64,000 nt of DNA, from assembly GCF_014490575.1 (NCBI RefSeq), contig NZ_CP061033.1, forward strand, positions 124,001 through 188,000, in the 5' to 3' direction. Below the pieces are notes generated by a model. That model saw nothing but the letters and a program-made list of their open reading frames with translations, had not been told where the DNA came from and did not search any database. Shown here in pieces: positions 22,518 to 30,874 of the stretch. This DNA comes from Corynebacterium zhongnanshanii (lineage in GTDB: Bacteria; Actinomycetota; Actinomycetes; Mycobacteriales; Mycobacteriaceae). Every line of letters starts with the position of its first letter. Position 1 is the first letter of the stretch. Both the position numbers and the translations under genes were made by a program.

Positions 22518-23567
22518 TCACCTCAGTGATGTGAACCTTCTCGGCTCGCCGGTGAGAGGGTCGTCGAACTCCAAGACCTTTGCGACCAGTCCTAGGGGAT
22601 GGTTGAAGTCTTCATCCTCGGCAAAGACCGGTCGCGGGAGTTCGCCGGCGGGCGTAGTGAGGGCCTTATCCGTTACCTCTGAATACAGCGGGTCATTAAT
22701 TAGCGGCAAGCCCAAGGAGCGCAGCGCGACACGCAACTGGTGAGTTTTGCCCGTCAACGGCTTCAATGTCCACACCAGGACCTTGCGACACAACGGCGAA
22801 CCGTCCGGTTGCCGCCCCACAACGCGCTCCTCCTCTCCCAACGCCGTCACCAACGTGACGGCGTTGGGAGGTCCATCCGTCACGAACGTGGACAGACGCC
22901 CCTGTATCTTGATCATGCAGTGCTCTAGACGCCACGGGTTGTCCTCGGAAGGAGGCTCCCACTGCGTCCAGTCGGCAAACCCCGGTAACGGCTCGTACGG
23001 CGCCTCACCCACGAGTGGCGTGAGCGCCTCATACGTCTTCTGGGGGATCCTGCGATCAAACATCGTCTGATACGCACCACGCACAGCTCTCGACGCCGTG
23101 AACATCAACACCCCGCTCGTGAGCCTGTCCAATCGATGCGACGGAGATAACTCCGGATTATTCAGCGCCACGCGCGCCTTCGTCACCGCGGTCTCTGTGA
23201 TGTGCTGGCCGCGCGGCAGCGTCGCCAGAAACGGCGGCTTATCCACGACCACAATGTTGCTGTCCTGATGAAGGACCGTCAGGTCGCCGGGGACTGGTCG
23301 TTCGGGAGCTGGGCGTCGGTAAAAATTAATCCACGTGCCCGGCTGCAACAGGTCATCGGCGCCCAGCGGCACTCCCTTGTCCGTGACTACGGCGCCGTGG
23401 GCAAAGCGCTCAGCCACGGCGGCCTCGTCATCCTCGGGGTGGCGATGGCGCTGGGAGGAGACCAGGTGCCACACAAAGTCCGCCGCACGCACCGAATCAG
23501 TCCAGGTCACAGGCACTTGCGCCCGAGTTGGGTTTAGACCCCTAATAATTGGTAAAGCCTGCGGCAC
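22518..23567 (-). CDS. RluA-family RNA pseudouridine synthase
   Basis: 349 residues. An N-terminal S4-like segment precedes the catalytic domain with the signature HRLDRLTSGVLMFTASR, whose Asp is the nucleophile, then LVWTLKPLTGKTHQLRVAL and GLPLINDPLYSE. It isomerises uridine to pseudouridine in rRNA or tRNA; which position cannot be told from sequence. The GTG at 23567 is the longest option; an internal GTG at QVPVTW (about residue 18) is also possible. It is divergent from the tiny leaderless ORF, whose promoter overlaps its 5' end. Confidence 0.92.
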   Translation of the reverse strand: MPQALPIIRGLNPTRAQVPVTWTDSVRAADFVWHLVSSQRHRHPEDDEAAVAERFAHGAVVTDKGVPLGADDLLQPGTWINFYRRPAPERPVPGDLTVLHQDSNIVVVDKPPFLATLPRGQHITETAVTKARVALNNPELSPSHRLDRLTSGVLMFTASRAVRGAYQTMFDRRIPQKTYEALTPLVGEAPYEPLPGFADWTQWEPPSEDNPWRLEHCMIKIQGRLSTFVTDGPPNAVTLVTALGEEERVVGRQPDGSPLCRKVLVWTLKPLTGKTHQLRVALRSLGLPLINDPLYSEVTDKALTTPAGELPRPVFAEDEDFNHPLGLVAKVLEFDDPLTGEPRRFTSLR

Positions 23568-23578
23568 TGTGCTACATT
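23549..23578 (+). promoter_or_regulatory. Promoter of the small leaderless ORF
   Basis: TTGGTA (23549-23554) and TACATT (23573-23578) are separated by 18 bases. The -10 ends 6 bases before ATG 23585, so transcription would start at or next to the start codon. Confidence 0.65.
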
Positions 23579-23584
23579 CCTCCC

Positions 23585-23749
23585 ATGGATATCAACGCAC
23601 TTATCGAGTCTATCTCCCACTTCTTCACCACCGACATCGGAGCCATCATCTGGCAGCTGCTGCGCGGAGTCTACGAATTCCTCTTCCCAGCCAACGCTGA
23701 AGCTGCCCACGACATCCCGCTGCCGATCCCTACCCCTCCAGCTGAGTAG
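23585..23749 (+). CDS. Small amphipathic/hydrophobic protein, 54 aa, unknown
   Basis: 54-residue protein starting MDINALIESISHFF. It has a central hydrophobic stretch (DIGAIIWQLLRGVYEFLFPA) and a Pro-rich acidic tail (DIPLPIPTPPAE). It has its own promoter with a leaderless start. Short acidic proteins of 40-60 residues in corynebacteria include the mycomembrane porins PorA and PorH, and the size and amphipathic character are compatible with such a role, but I see no motif that proves it. It lies between the pseudouridine synthase and universal stress protein genes. Confidence 0.65.
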   Translation: MDINALIESISHFFTTDIGAIIWQLLRGVYEFLFPANAEAAHDIPLPIPTPPAE

Positions 23750-23889
23750 GCAGCGGCCTCACTGCGCAGAGTAGGCTCGCGCCTTAAAACGCCTCATTGT
23801 GAGGTAGTCCCGCGCCCGGCGGGTGGCATTGGGTAGCACTTCGCGCGATAATGGAAGTGCCCAATGGTTCAGCAACGAAAGGGAGCATC

Positions 23890-24783
23890 ATGGCAGACGT
23901 AAAAGACATCGTCGTCGCAGTAGACGGTTCGGAGGCTAGCACGTCCGCCGTCGCGTGGGCTGCAAATTGTGCGTGGAAGCGCGGCGAGCCACTGAAGTTG
24001 GTGTCCGCCTACACCATGCCGCAATTCATGTACGCAGACGGCATGGTTCCGCCGCCAGAGCTCTACACAGAGCTGGAGAACGAAGCCAACGCCAAACTGG
24101 ACGACGCGATCGAGGTTGTGAAGTCCGTCTCCACCGACATTCAGTACTCCACCGAAGTGCGAGAAGCGGCCCCCATCGACTTCTTGCTGAATCTCTCCGA
24201 GACCGCTGAGATGATCGTCATGGGATCCCGCGGCCTGGGTGGACTGTCCGGCCTGGTCATGGGATCCGTGTCCGCCGCGGTGGTCTCTCACGCATCCTGC
24301 CCCGTCGTGGTGGTCCGCAAGGACAACGAACTCACCGAGGCCAACAAGTACGGGCCTGTCGTGGTGGGCGTGGATGGATCCGACGTGTCCCGCCAGGCGC
24401 TGGCGATTGCCTTCAAGGAGGCCGACGCCCGAAAGACCACGTTGAGGGCGATCCACTCCTGGCAAGAGACCCAGGTGCACACCAGCTATGTGGGTGTGGT
24501 TGAGTCTCAGAGCAAGCTGGATAGCGTGATCAAGCAGCATCAGGACATGCTGTCCGAGGAGCTGGAAGGCCTGCTGAAGCAGTACCCGAATGTGGAAGTG
24601 GAAGAGATCGTGGAGCGCGAGCGCCCGATCCACGCCCTGAAGGAAGCTGCGACGGATGCGCAGCTGCTGATCACTGGCTCCCACGGTCGCGGAGGCTTCC
24701 GCGGCATGCTGTTGGGATCCACGTCCCGTGCGCTGCTGCAGTACTCTCCATGCCCCATGATGGTGGTGCGTCCGCAGAAGTAG
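23890..24783 (+). CDS. Universal stress protein, tandem UspA domains
   Basis: 297 residues containing two UspA domains. Each ends with the ATP-binding signature: GSRGLGGLSGLVMGSVS with SCPVVVVR, and GSHGRGGFRGMLLGSTS with PCPMMVVR. The family binds ATP and is linked to dormancy and stress in actinobacteria. ATG 23890 is chosen because AAAGGGA at 23879-23885 is well spaced; an upstream ATG at 23851 lies before that site. A clear terminator follows. Confidence 0.93.
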   Translation: MADVKDIVVAVDGSEASTSAVAWAANCAWKRGEPLKLVSAYTMPQFMYADGMVPPPELYTELENEANAKLDDAIEVVKSVSTDIQYSTEVREAAPIDFLLNLSETAEMIVMGSRGLGGLSGLVMGSVSAAVVSHASCPVVVVRKDNELTEANKYGPVVVGVDGSDVSRQALAIAFKEADARKTTLRAIHSWQETQVHTSYVGVVESQSKLDSVIKQHQDMLSEELEGLLKQYPNVEVEEIVERERPIHALKEAATDAQLLITGSHGRGGFRGMLLGSTSRALLQYSPCPMMVVRPQK

Positions 24784-24796
24784 CGTGCTCTACGTC

Positions 24797-24835
24797 ACCC
24801 AGCCTTTGCTTGTGAAAGTGGAGGCTGGGTATTTT
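24797..24835 (+). terminator. Terminator of the universal stress protein gene
   Basis: ACCCAGCCT (24797-24805) pairs with AGGCTGGGT (24822-24830), followed by ATTTTTG. Confidence 0.85.
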
Positions 24836-24863
24836 TGAGCTGTTACAATGGCCTGTGGAGAAA

Positions 24864-24883
24864 TAGACGCACCGGTCGGTCTA
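24864..24883. promoter_or_regulatory. Candidate TetR-type operator
   Basis: An imperfect palindrome TAGACGCACCGGTCGGTCTA (16 of 20 positions symmetric) lies just downstream of a TACAAT box (24844-24849) and upstream of the TetR gene. The ACCGGTCGGT form is common for TetR operators, so autorepression is likely. Confidence 0.55.
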
Positions 24884-24962
24884 GTTCACTCGCCGAGGAG
24901 CCGGAGGTTCCTCGACCACCTTAGTTTTCGTAGATAGGCAGTGCGAAGGAGGCAACTACCCT

Positions 24963-25751
24963 ATGTCAGCACAGGACGATGCGACAGCACGCTCCTCCGA
25001 GGGTGCTCGTGCCTCCGCTACGGGCTCCGCGAAGGGCGCCGCCGAGGGCTCCGCGAAAGGTACTGCCGAGGCGGCCGGAAAGTCTCAGGCGAAGACCGCG
25101 AAAACTGCGAAGGCACCTGCCAAGACGTCTACGAAGGCGCCTGCTAAGAAGTCTTCCCGCCGGAATCGTCCTGCCCCTCGCGAACGCCTCCTGGCTAGCG
25201 CCACCAATCTGTTCACCACGGAGGGCATCCGCGTGATTGGTATCGACCGCATCCTTCGTGACGCGGATGTGGCCAAGGCTAGCCTGTATTCGCTCTTCGG
25301 CTCGAAAGATAATCTGACGGTGGCGTACCTCCAGCGTCTGGATGAACAATGGCGTGCTGATTGGCATGAATTGGCTGACGAGCGCGATAAACCTGAGTCT
25401 AAAATTATAGCTTTTTTCGACCTGTGCATCCGCAACGAGCCGCATAATAGCTTCCGTGGATCACACTTTCAGAACGCAGCCAGTGAATATCCCCGCCCCG
25501 AGACCGATAGCGAGATCAATATTCGCCAGGCGGCTATGGAACATCGACGCTGGTGTCGCGATACCATGGCGGAATTATTAACAGAGCGTTTTGGTTATGC
25601 CTCCCGCTCCCTGGCCGATCAACTGATGGTTTTCTTGGATGGCGGCTTGGCCGGCGCGAAAATGTCCCGCACGGTTGCTCCCCTGGAAACGGCGCGTGAT
25701 CTGGCGCGCCAGATGCTGCTCACCGTGCCGATGAGTAGTTACTCCATTTAA
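24963..25751 (+). CDS. TetR-family regulator with histone H1-like Lys/Ala/Pro tail
   Basis: 262 residues. Residues 1-68 are low complexity and basic (AKTAKAPAKTSTKAPAKKS), like the tails of H1-like or HupB proteins. The TetR helix-turn-helix follows (RERLLASATNLFTTEG, VAKASLYSLFGSKDNL), then a ligand-binding domain. The start ATG has AAGGAGG at an ideal distance, so the tail appears to be translated. It probably represses its own promoter through the palindrome at 24864-24883. The ligand and other targets are unknown. It converges on lsr2. Confidence 0.9.
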   Translation: MSAQDDATARSSEGARASATGSAKGAAEGSAKGTAEAAGKSQAKTAKTAKAPAKTSTKAPAKKSSRRNRPAPRERLLASATNLFTTEGIRVIGIDRILRDADVAKASLYSLFGSKDNLTVAYLQRLDEQWRADWHELADERDKPESKIIAFFDLCIRNEPHNSFRGSHFQNAASEYPRPETDSEINIRQAAMEHRRWCRDTMAELLTERFGYASRSLADQLMVFLDGGLAGAKMSRTVAPLETARDLARQMLLTVPMSSYSI

Positions 25752-25804
25752 GGCTTTTCTTATCTTCTCATCCTCAGCGAAGAGTCTTCATGCCGTACAC
25801 ATTG

Positions 25805-25857
25805 AAGGGCCCTTATGTTTACCCAAGCAGGACGCTTGGGTAAACATAAGGGCCCTT
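25805..25857. repeat. Perfect 24-bp-arm palindrome between tetR and lsr2
   Basis: Arms 25805-25828 and 25834-25857 are exact complements around a 5-base loop (AGGAC). It lies between convergent genes, so it may end transcription from both sides, although no T-run follows. It is unrelated in sequence to the P1 family. Confidence 0.75.
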
Positions 25858-25910
25858 GTACTCGCTAGCGCATCACTGCCTAGCGCGCCGGACGGCGCCG
25901 GGGAGTGTAT

Positions 25911-26243
25911 TTAGGAGTGTGCGGCGTCGTAACGCGCAACGATGTCAGCGGACAGGCGACCGCGGGCAGGAACCTGGATGCCGTTAGCGACGGCCCATGC
26001 GCGGATTTCGCGGTTACGCTGTGGCTTGTTGCGGTTGGTGGCGCGACCACGGGTTGCAGGCTTCTTGCGTGCAACCTGGATGTATGGCTGCAGGGCGTTT
26101 GCGAAGGTCTCTGCGTTTTCTTCGGAGAGGTCGATGATGTAGTCGTTTCCGCGGAAGGAGAATTCTACGACCTTTACTTCGCTCTCGCTGAGAGGGGAGT
26201 TGTCGAGGTCATCGAAGAACTGGGTGATTTCGCGGCGTGCCAT
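25911..26243 (-). CDS. lsr2: Nucleoid-associated protein Lsr2
   Basis: 110 residues, the normal length. The N-terminal dimerisation domain (VEFSFRGNDYIIDLSEENA) and C-terminal DNA-binding domain are present. The AT-hook-like RGR of the minor-groove-binding loop appears in VPARGRLSADIVARY, after NREIRAWAVANG. Lsr2 is an H-NS-like xenogeneic silencer that binds AT-rich DNA. AGAAGG precedes the ATG. The promoter region is markedly AT-rich, so autoregulation is plausible. AT-rich candidate targets in the window include 55.6-56.3 kb. Confidence 0.96.
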   Translation of the reverse strand: MARREITQFFDDLDNSPLSESEVKVVEFSFRGNDYIIDLSEENAETFANALQPYIQVARKKPATRGRATNRNKPQRNREIRAWAVANGIQVPARGRLSADIVARYDAAHS

Positions 26244-26283
26244 AAAACTGCCTTCTTTCAGTTGAGGATTAGCTTAAGGGTGC

Positions 26284-26289
26284 ATTGTA
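26284..26289 (-). promoter_or_regulatory. Candidate -10 box of lsr2 in AT-rich region
   Basis: On the minus strand TACAAT with upstream TTTGG lies about 40 bases before the lsr2 ATG. The 26270-26430 region is A/T-rich and has several related GGTAC/GTACC half-sites (26288, 26325, 26366 area). Confidence 0.45.
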
Positions 26290-26451
26290 CCAAATGACAA
26301 GTTAATGAAGTTGTGATTCATCAGGTACCGCTATTGGTATAGCTGCTAAGTACAGTTGAAAGTGTACCATCTGCATTATATTTTAGTGCAAATGTAAAAA
26401 ATATTTCAAACTGGCTGCGGCAGGGGGGCTTAACCGCGGGGACGTAGAGGC

Positions 26452-28272
26452 TTACGCGCGGGGACTTATAGGCGCGTCATGAGGGACCACTCCGCCGCTC
26501 CGATACCGGCGCATGGACTTGCCAATAAACATCTCTGCCTGGGGATTTAACTTCCCATCAGCCTGCACGAAGATCCAGTCAGCGTGAATGAATTGATCCG
26601 TAACCTGCAGGACACAGTAGCCGTGGCGATCGAAGTCGAGATAGCGCACATGCCGGTTCACCGCCGTGAGCGCATTCTCGGCGGTGGCAGACAGAGGGTT
26701 CGCCTCCGGGAGCTTGAGAATGTCGTCGATATTGGAGGACGTGATGGATGGGCAGACGATCTCCACGGCGGGGGAACCAGAGCCGGGGTAGGTCGCGGCC
26801 TGGGTGGGAACGTCGCACGCCCACGACGAGTGAATGTCGCCCGTGAGCCACACCGTGTTCGTGATTCCCTTGTCATTGAGCAGGCCGATCATGCGTCGGC
26901 GCTCTGCGGCGAAGCCATCCCACTGGTCGAAGTTGTACGGCATTCCCTCTTCAGGAAGCCCCAGAAGCTGAGTGATGGCATAGGTGAGCTTGGGGTCCAA
27001 TGGCGGAATCAACACGGGGCTGAACATCACCGAGTTGCCGATCAGGTTCCACGTGGCCCGGGACTCGGTGAGCCTGTCAGCGAGCCAGCCGAACTGCTCA
27101 GAGCCCATCATGGTTCGATCCTGTGCGTCCGTGGTCTTGGCGCTGAGGAACTTCGGAGGTTCATTGCGGTAGGTGCGCAGATCCAACATGTTTAGGTCTA
27201 CGAGCGTGCCGAAATGCAGGTTGCGGTAGATGTGGCCGCCGTCGCTGAAGGGGATCGCACGAATGGGCAGCCATTCCAAGTAGGCCTGGATGGCTGCATC
27301 CCGACGGGCTTGGAAGCTGCCTTCGTTGGGCTGGTGGTTCTCCGCGCCGCCGGCCCACTGGTCATTGGCTACCTCGTGGTCGTCCCAGGTTACAATCCAC
27401 GGCAGTGCGGCGTGCGCGGCCTGGAGGTCCGGATCCGTGTGGTACTGGGCGTAGCGCTCACGGTAATCCTGAAGGGAGACAATCTCATGAGCGGGAAGGT
27501 GCGGGCGGACGGTGCCAGTCTTCCCGGTGTATTCCCCGACGGGGTACTCGTAGATGTAGTCACCGACGTGCAGGGCGTAGTCCACATCCGTGCGCCCAGC
27601 CAGGTCCCGGTAGACGTGGAAGTAGCCGGCCTCCCAGTTGGCGCAGCTCATCAACGCAAAGCGCAAATCCTTCAGCTGCTGGTCGTGCGCAGGGGCCGTG
27701 CGGGTGGTACCGACGGGGGAGACCTGCCCGGACAGGGGGCCATCGGTGATGACGAAACGATAAAAGTATTGGGTATAGGGGTCTAAGTTTCCGGCCTCGG
27801 GCTTGACGGTCATGTCCCGCTGGGGGACAGCCGTCGTGGTGCCGGAGGACACGATGTCTGTAAAAGCGCGATCCTTGGCTACCTCCCAGCGCACAGGGGT
27901 GTCCACCCCGCTGTTGCGCCCGGCGTAGTCCTCCGGGTGAGAGGTGATGCGGGTCCACAGCAGCACGCTGGTGGGGAGGGGATCCCCAGAGGCCACGCCG
28001 TGTTGGAATGCTGAGTGTTGGGTGGCGTCGAACCCGTGAGCGCCTGTGCCCGTACCCGCGCCAACCCCCGCGCCGGGCGCCGTGCCAGCGGCCGCGGCGG
28101 TAAGCCCTGTAGGAAGGGCGGCGCTGGCGGCAAAAGCTGCGGTTGCTATCGCGCCGGATTCCAGCATCCGGCGGCGGGTAATGGCGCGGCCACTGGTGTG
28201 TGCGCCGGCCCGGCCAGCCTCGCGCCTACGAGCGTGCGTGTCCTTGTGTTCATTCTCAGCCATAACACTCAT
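26452..28272 (-). CDS. phoD: PhoD-family alkaline phosphatase (Tat-exported)
   Basis: 606 residues. A twin-arginine signal (ITRRRMLESGAIATAAFAAS) directs export through Tat. The mature part has PhoD-like metal-binding motifs: LHVGDYIYEYP, TWDDHEVANDQWAG, and LTGDIHSSWACDV. PhoD enzymes are Ca/Fe-dependent phosphodiesterase/monoesterases that release phosphate outside the cell. It stands alone between lsr2 and a DUF6474 gene. ATG 28272 and ATG 28263 are both possible starts. A second secreted phosphatase of the PhoX type is found at 40.3-42.4 kb. Confidence 0.94.
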   Translation of the reverse strand: MSVMAENEHKDTHARRREAGRAGAHTSGRAITRRRMLESGAIATAAFAASAALPTGLTAAAAGTAPGAGVGAGTGTGAHGFDATQHSAFQHGVASGDPLPTSVLLWTRITSHPEDYAGRNSGVDTPVRWEVAKDRAFTDIVSSGTTTAVPQRDMTVKPEAGNLDPYTQYFYRFVITDGPLSGQVSPVGTTRTAPAHDQQLKDLRFALMSCANWEAGYFHVYRDLAGRTDVDYALHVGDYIYEYPVGEYTGKTGTVRPHLPAHEIVSLQDYRERYAQYHTDPDLQAAHAALPWIVTWDDHEVANDQWAGGAENHQPNEGSFQARRDAAIQAYLEWLPIRAIPFSDGGHIYRNLHFGTLVDLNMLDLRTYRNEPPKFLSAKTTDAQDRTMMGSEQFGWLADRLTESRATWNLIGNSVMFSPVLIPPLDPKLTYAITQLLGLPEEGMPYNFDQWDGFAAERRRMIGLLNDKGITNTVWLTGDIHSSWACDVPTQAATYPGSGSPAVEIVCPSITSSNIDDILKLPEANPLSATAENALTAVNRHVRYLDFDRHGYCVLQVTDQFIHADWIFVQADGKLNPQAEMFIGKSMRRYRSGGVVPHDAPISPRA

Positions 28273-28337
28273 ACCATCAGAAATGCAGCCGTTTCGCAGC
28301 TTCTGGAGAGTGAACTTTCGGTGAACGCCGGCCAGCC

Positions 28338-28958
28338 TTAAGCCTGCGCGATCTCCGCTTCCACCAAATCCAGCTCACGGGACACCGAGGCCAGAACGGC
28401 CCGAGCCTGCTGGTCGCTCATATTCCGCGCGTTCTTCAACGCATCCTCCAGTGTGTCCAAACGCTCGCTGACATCCTTCGCGAAGCCGGAAGGCACGCCC
28501 TGCTTGATGGAAGACCGCGCCTGCTCGATACGCGCCTGGTGGGAGGCGGTGGAACCGCTAAAGCGGCTGACCGTGTCCGAGGACTGCGCCGCGCTGCTGA
28601 CCGATCCGCCCAGTCCGCCGTTCTGTAACTGGGTCAGAAGCCGGTAGCCCAGCGGAACCAGCACGGGCGCCAGGGTGCGTCCTGCCACTGCGTAGCGCAC
28701 CACGGTCTTGGAGTTAAAACGCCCGGCCTTCGCACGTTCCAGCGCGGCGCGTGCCATGTTCTCCTCGTGCTCGCGGCGCTCCTTGAGCTGCTTCGCGTCC
28801 AGCTTGCGCACCTGCTTGGCGGTCTTGCGTAAGTACTTTTCCTTGCGCTTTTCCATCTTCGCGTTGGCCTTTGCTTCTGCTAGCGCTTTCGCCTTGGCGG
28901 CACGATAGACAGCCTTCTTCTCCTGCCGGCGCTTGCGCAGTGTGCTCAACAGTCCCAT
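28338..28958 (-). CDS. DUF6474 family protein
   Basis: 206 residues. The first 90 residues are very basic and predicted alpha-helical/coiled coil (KRKEKYLRKTAKQVRKLDAK), the middle has a short hydrophobic segment (YAVAGRTLAPVLVPLGYRLL), and the C-terminal part is helical (DVSERLDTLEDALKNARNM). This architecture matches an actinobacterial family of unknown function (DUF6474). It may associate with the membrane or with nucleic acids. GGAGAA precedes the ATG. Confidence 0.8.
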   Translation of the reverse strand: MGLLSTLRKRRQEKKAVYRAAKAKALAEAKANAKMEKRKEKYLRKTAKQVRKLDAKQLKERREHEENMARAALERAKAGRFNSKTVVRYAVAGRTLAPVLVPLGYRLLTQLQNGGLGGSVSSAAQSSDTVSRFSGSTASHQARIEQARSSIKQGVPSGFAKDVSERLDTLEDALKNARNMSDQQARAVLASVSRELDLVEAEIAQA

Positions 28959-29074
28959 GGTTCTCCGATAGTTGCGATAGTTGATCTACAGTGTCTTAAC
29001 CCCAACAATGCTACCCCAAACATGTGAGGGTACGTGCGCTGTTGGCTACGTCTGCTCTTCGCTGCGCCTGTGCT

Positions 29075-30760
29075 ATGACTACACTGTTATCTATTGTGAG
29101 TGCTCCACACGACCCCGCGCAGCCCATCACTCCCCATGATGTGGTGGGCTGCCGTCACCGTACCGTGCTGACTCACGCGGCCGCGGCGGGGATCGTTGCC
29201 CCTGATCGCCGCACGGATTACTCGATCCACGTGGAGCGCTACACGCATCGTTTGTCTGTTTTACGACGCCAAGCGCAAATCTTTTCACTCCTCCCCTCAA
29301 AGCCACGGCGTGGTGATGTGGTGCGTCGCCTGACGCGGGTGGACATCAGCAACCAGGATTATGCCGAGGGGGTGTCTGTGGAGCGCACGCTGGAAGCCAT
29401 GGCGGAGGGTACCCGTCTCATTACCAATGCGCACCTGGCCGAAGGTCCCCTGGACGTGCGTGTGGATCTGTTAGTGAGGGAAGACCAGGGCAGCGGGGTG
29501 GATGAGCACATGCGCTACATGCCCGTGATCTTTTCTGGACATGCGGTGGCGAAGAAGGTCGCCAAGCGCTCACAGGCCAACTGCCGCGTGGTAGATGTTT
29601 CGGCCCTCGGTCTCGGCACTCCTCTGCCGGCGCCATGGCGGAGGAAGAATAACTCCGGGGACACCCAAACCGTCGCGATGGCGCACACCATCCTGTCGGC
29701 CTGGGGATTCGCCAGCACGGAGGTAGGCTTCGTCTCCGCGGCCGGAGACGCAGCCTACCGCTGCTTCACTACCAGTGCGCAGCCCATGCTCGCCGGCCTC
29801 TACGCCGCCCTGAAAGAACCCCTGCCGATCCGGCCTACCCGCATCAAAGAATGCGCTACCTGCGACTTCCACAATCATTGCCGGATCCAACTACTCCAGC
29901 GCAACGACATCTCGCTGCTGCTGCCCGGAGCAAAATCCACACCGCTGCGTGAGCGGGGGATCGAGACGTTAGAGAAGTTGGCGTCGGAAAAAATGGGGGA
30001 AGTATCCCACCTTTCCGAAGCATGGATGCGCGGCGAGGCAGCCCTGCGGCGCCCCCTCAAGCGGTGGGTGACCGACCCGCAGCTGTGGGGCGGGCGCGCG
30101 TTCACGGTGGACACGCTCACACCCACCTTCAGCGGGGAGCTGGACTGGGTGGACGAAGTGGACGTGGACATGGAGGCACACCCGGAACGCGGCACCTTCC
30201 TGTGGGGGACGTTCGACGGCAGCCGCTACATCGCCTTTTCCGACTTCAGCGCCGGCGATGACGGGCAACACGTAGCTGAGTTCTGGCGGTGGCTGATGGG
30301 GCGCAAGACGGCGTCGGAGGAGCGCGGGCGGCACTTTCAGGCGTGGGTCTACGCAGCTCAGGGGGAGAATTACTGGCTGCGCTACTACGCGGATCACTAT
30401 GGCGGGCGGAGCTATCCGACTGCGCAGGGGGACGTGGTGATGCCCACCCGCGCGGAGGTGGATGAGTTCCTAGCCTCCGAGAGCTGGTGCGACGTGTTCG
30501 AGATCGTGAAGCGTGCGCTGGCGGGGACCGGGTCGCTAGGGCTGAAGACCGTGTCACCGCTGGCAGGCTTCCACTTCAGCCAAGAAGGGGTGAACGGCAG
30601 GGCTGCTGTGACGCTGTTTGAACAGGCCGTGGGCTCCGCCGCGGGCGTGGCAGCGACGGCGCGGCGTACGCTGGAGCGCTATAACGCGGACGACTGCGTG
30701 GCCACCCGCCAGGTTCGGTACTGGCTGCGGCGGGGCGCGCCGGGAATGAGGTCGATGTGA
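29075..30760 (+). CDS. TM0106-family RecB-like putative nuclease
   Basis: About 561 residues. The N-terminal half resembles the RecB/Cas4-like PD-(D/E)xK fold, with a Cys cluster CATCDFHNHC that could hold an Fe-S site. The C-terminal half is RNase H-like (FLWGTFDGSRYIAFSDFS and the final RYNADDCVATRQVRYWL). This pair is the hallmark of TM0106-type proteins, predicted DNA repair or defence nucleases without a defined pathway. ATG 29075 is the first in-frame ATG. An in-frame GTG at 29024 would add 17 residues. No neighbouring partner is evident. Confidence 0.8.
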   Translation: MTTLLSIVSAPHDPAQPITPHDVVGCRHRTVLTHAAAAGIVAPDRRTDYSIHVERYTHRLSVLRRQAQIFSLLPSKPRRGDVVRRLTRVDISNQDYAEGVSVERTLEAMAEGTRLITNAHLAEGPLDVRVDLLVREDQGSGVDEHMRYMPVIFSGHAVAKKVAKRSQANCRVVDVSALGLGTPLPAPWRRKNNSGDTQTVAMAHTILSAWGFASTEVGFVSAAGDAAYRCFTTSAQPMLAGLYAALKEPLPIRPTRIKECATCDFHNHCRIQLLQRNDISLLLPGAKSTPLRERGIETLEKLASEKMGEVSHLSEAWMRGEAALRRPLKRWVTDPQLWGGRAFTVDTLTPTFSGELDWVDEVDVDMEAHPERGTFLWGTFDGSRYIAFSDFSAGDDGQHVAEFWRWLMGRKTASEERGRHFQAWVYAAQGENYWLRYYADHYGGRSYPTAQGDVVMPTRAEVDEFLASESWCDVFEIVKRALAGTGSLGLKTVSPLAGFHFSQEGVNGRAAVTLFEQAVGSAAGVAATARRTLERYNADDCVATRQVRYWLRRGAPGMRSM

Positions 30761-30874
30761 CGCGGCGTTGGAAGGACTGTGAGATGCAGTGGCAGGCGTA
30801 GTGTCTGGATGTCTGGCACACTGCCGCGCACGTTATTCAGCGCAACACTGTAAGGGACGAGAAGGAGTCACCAC

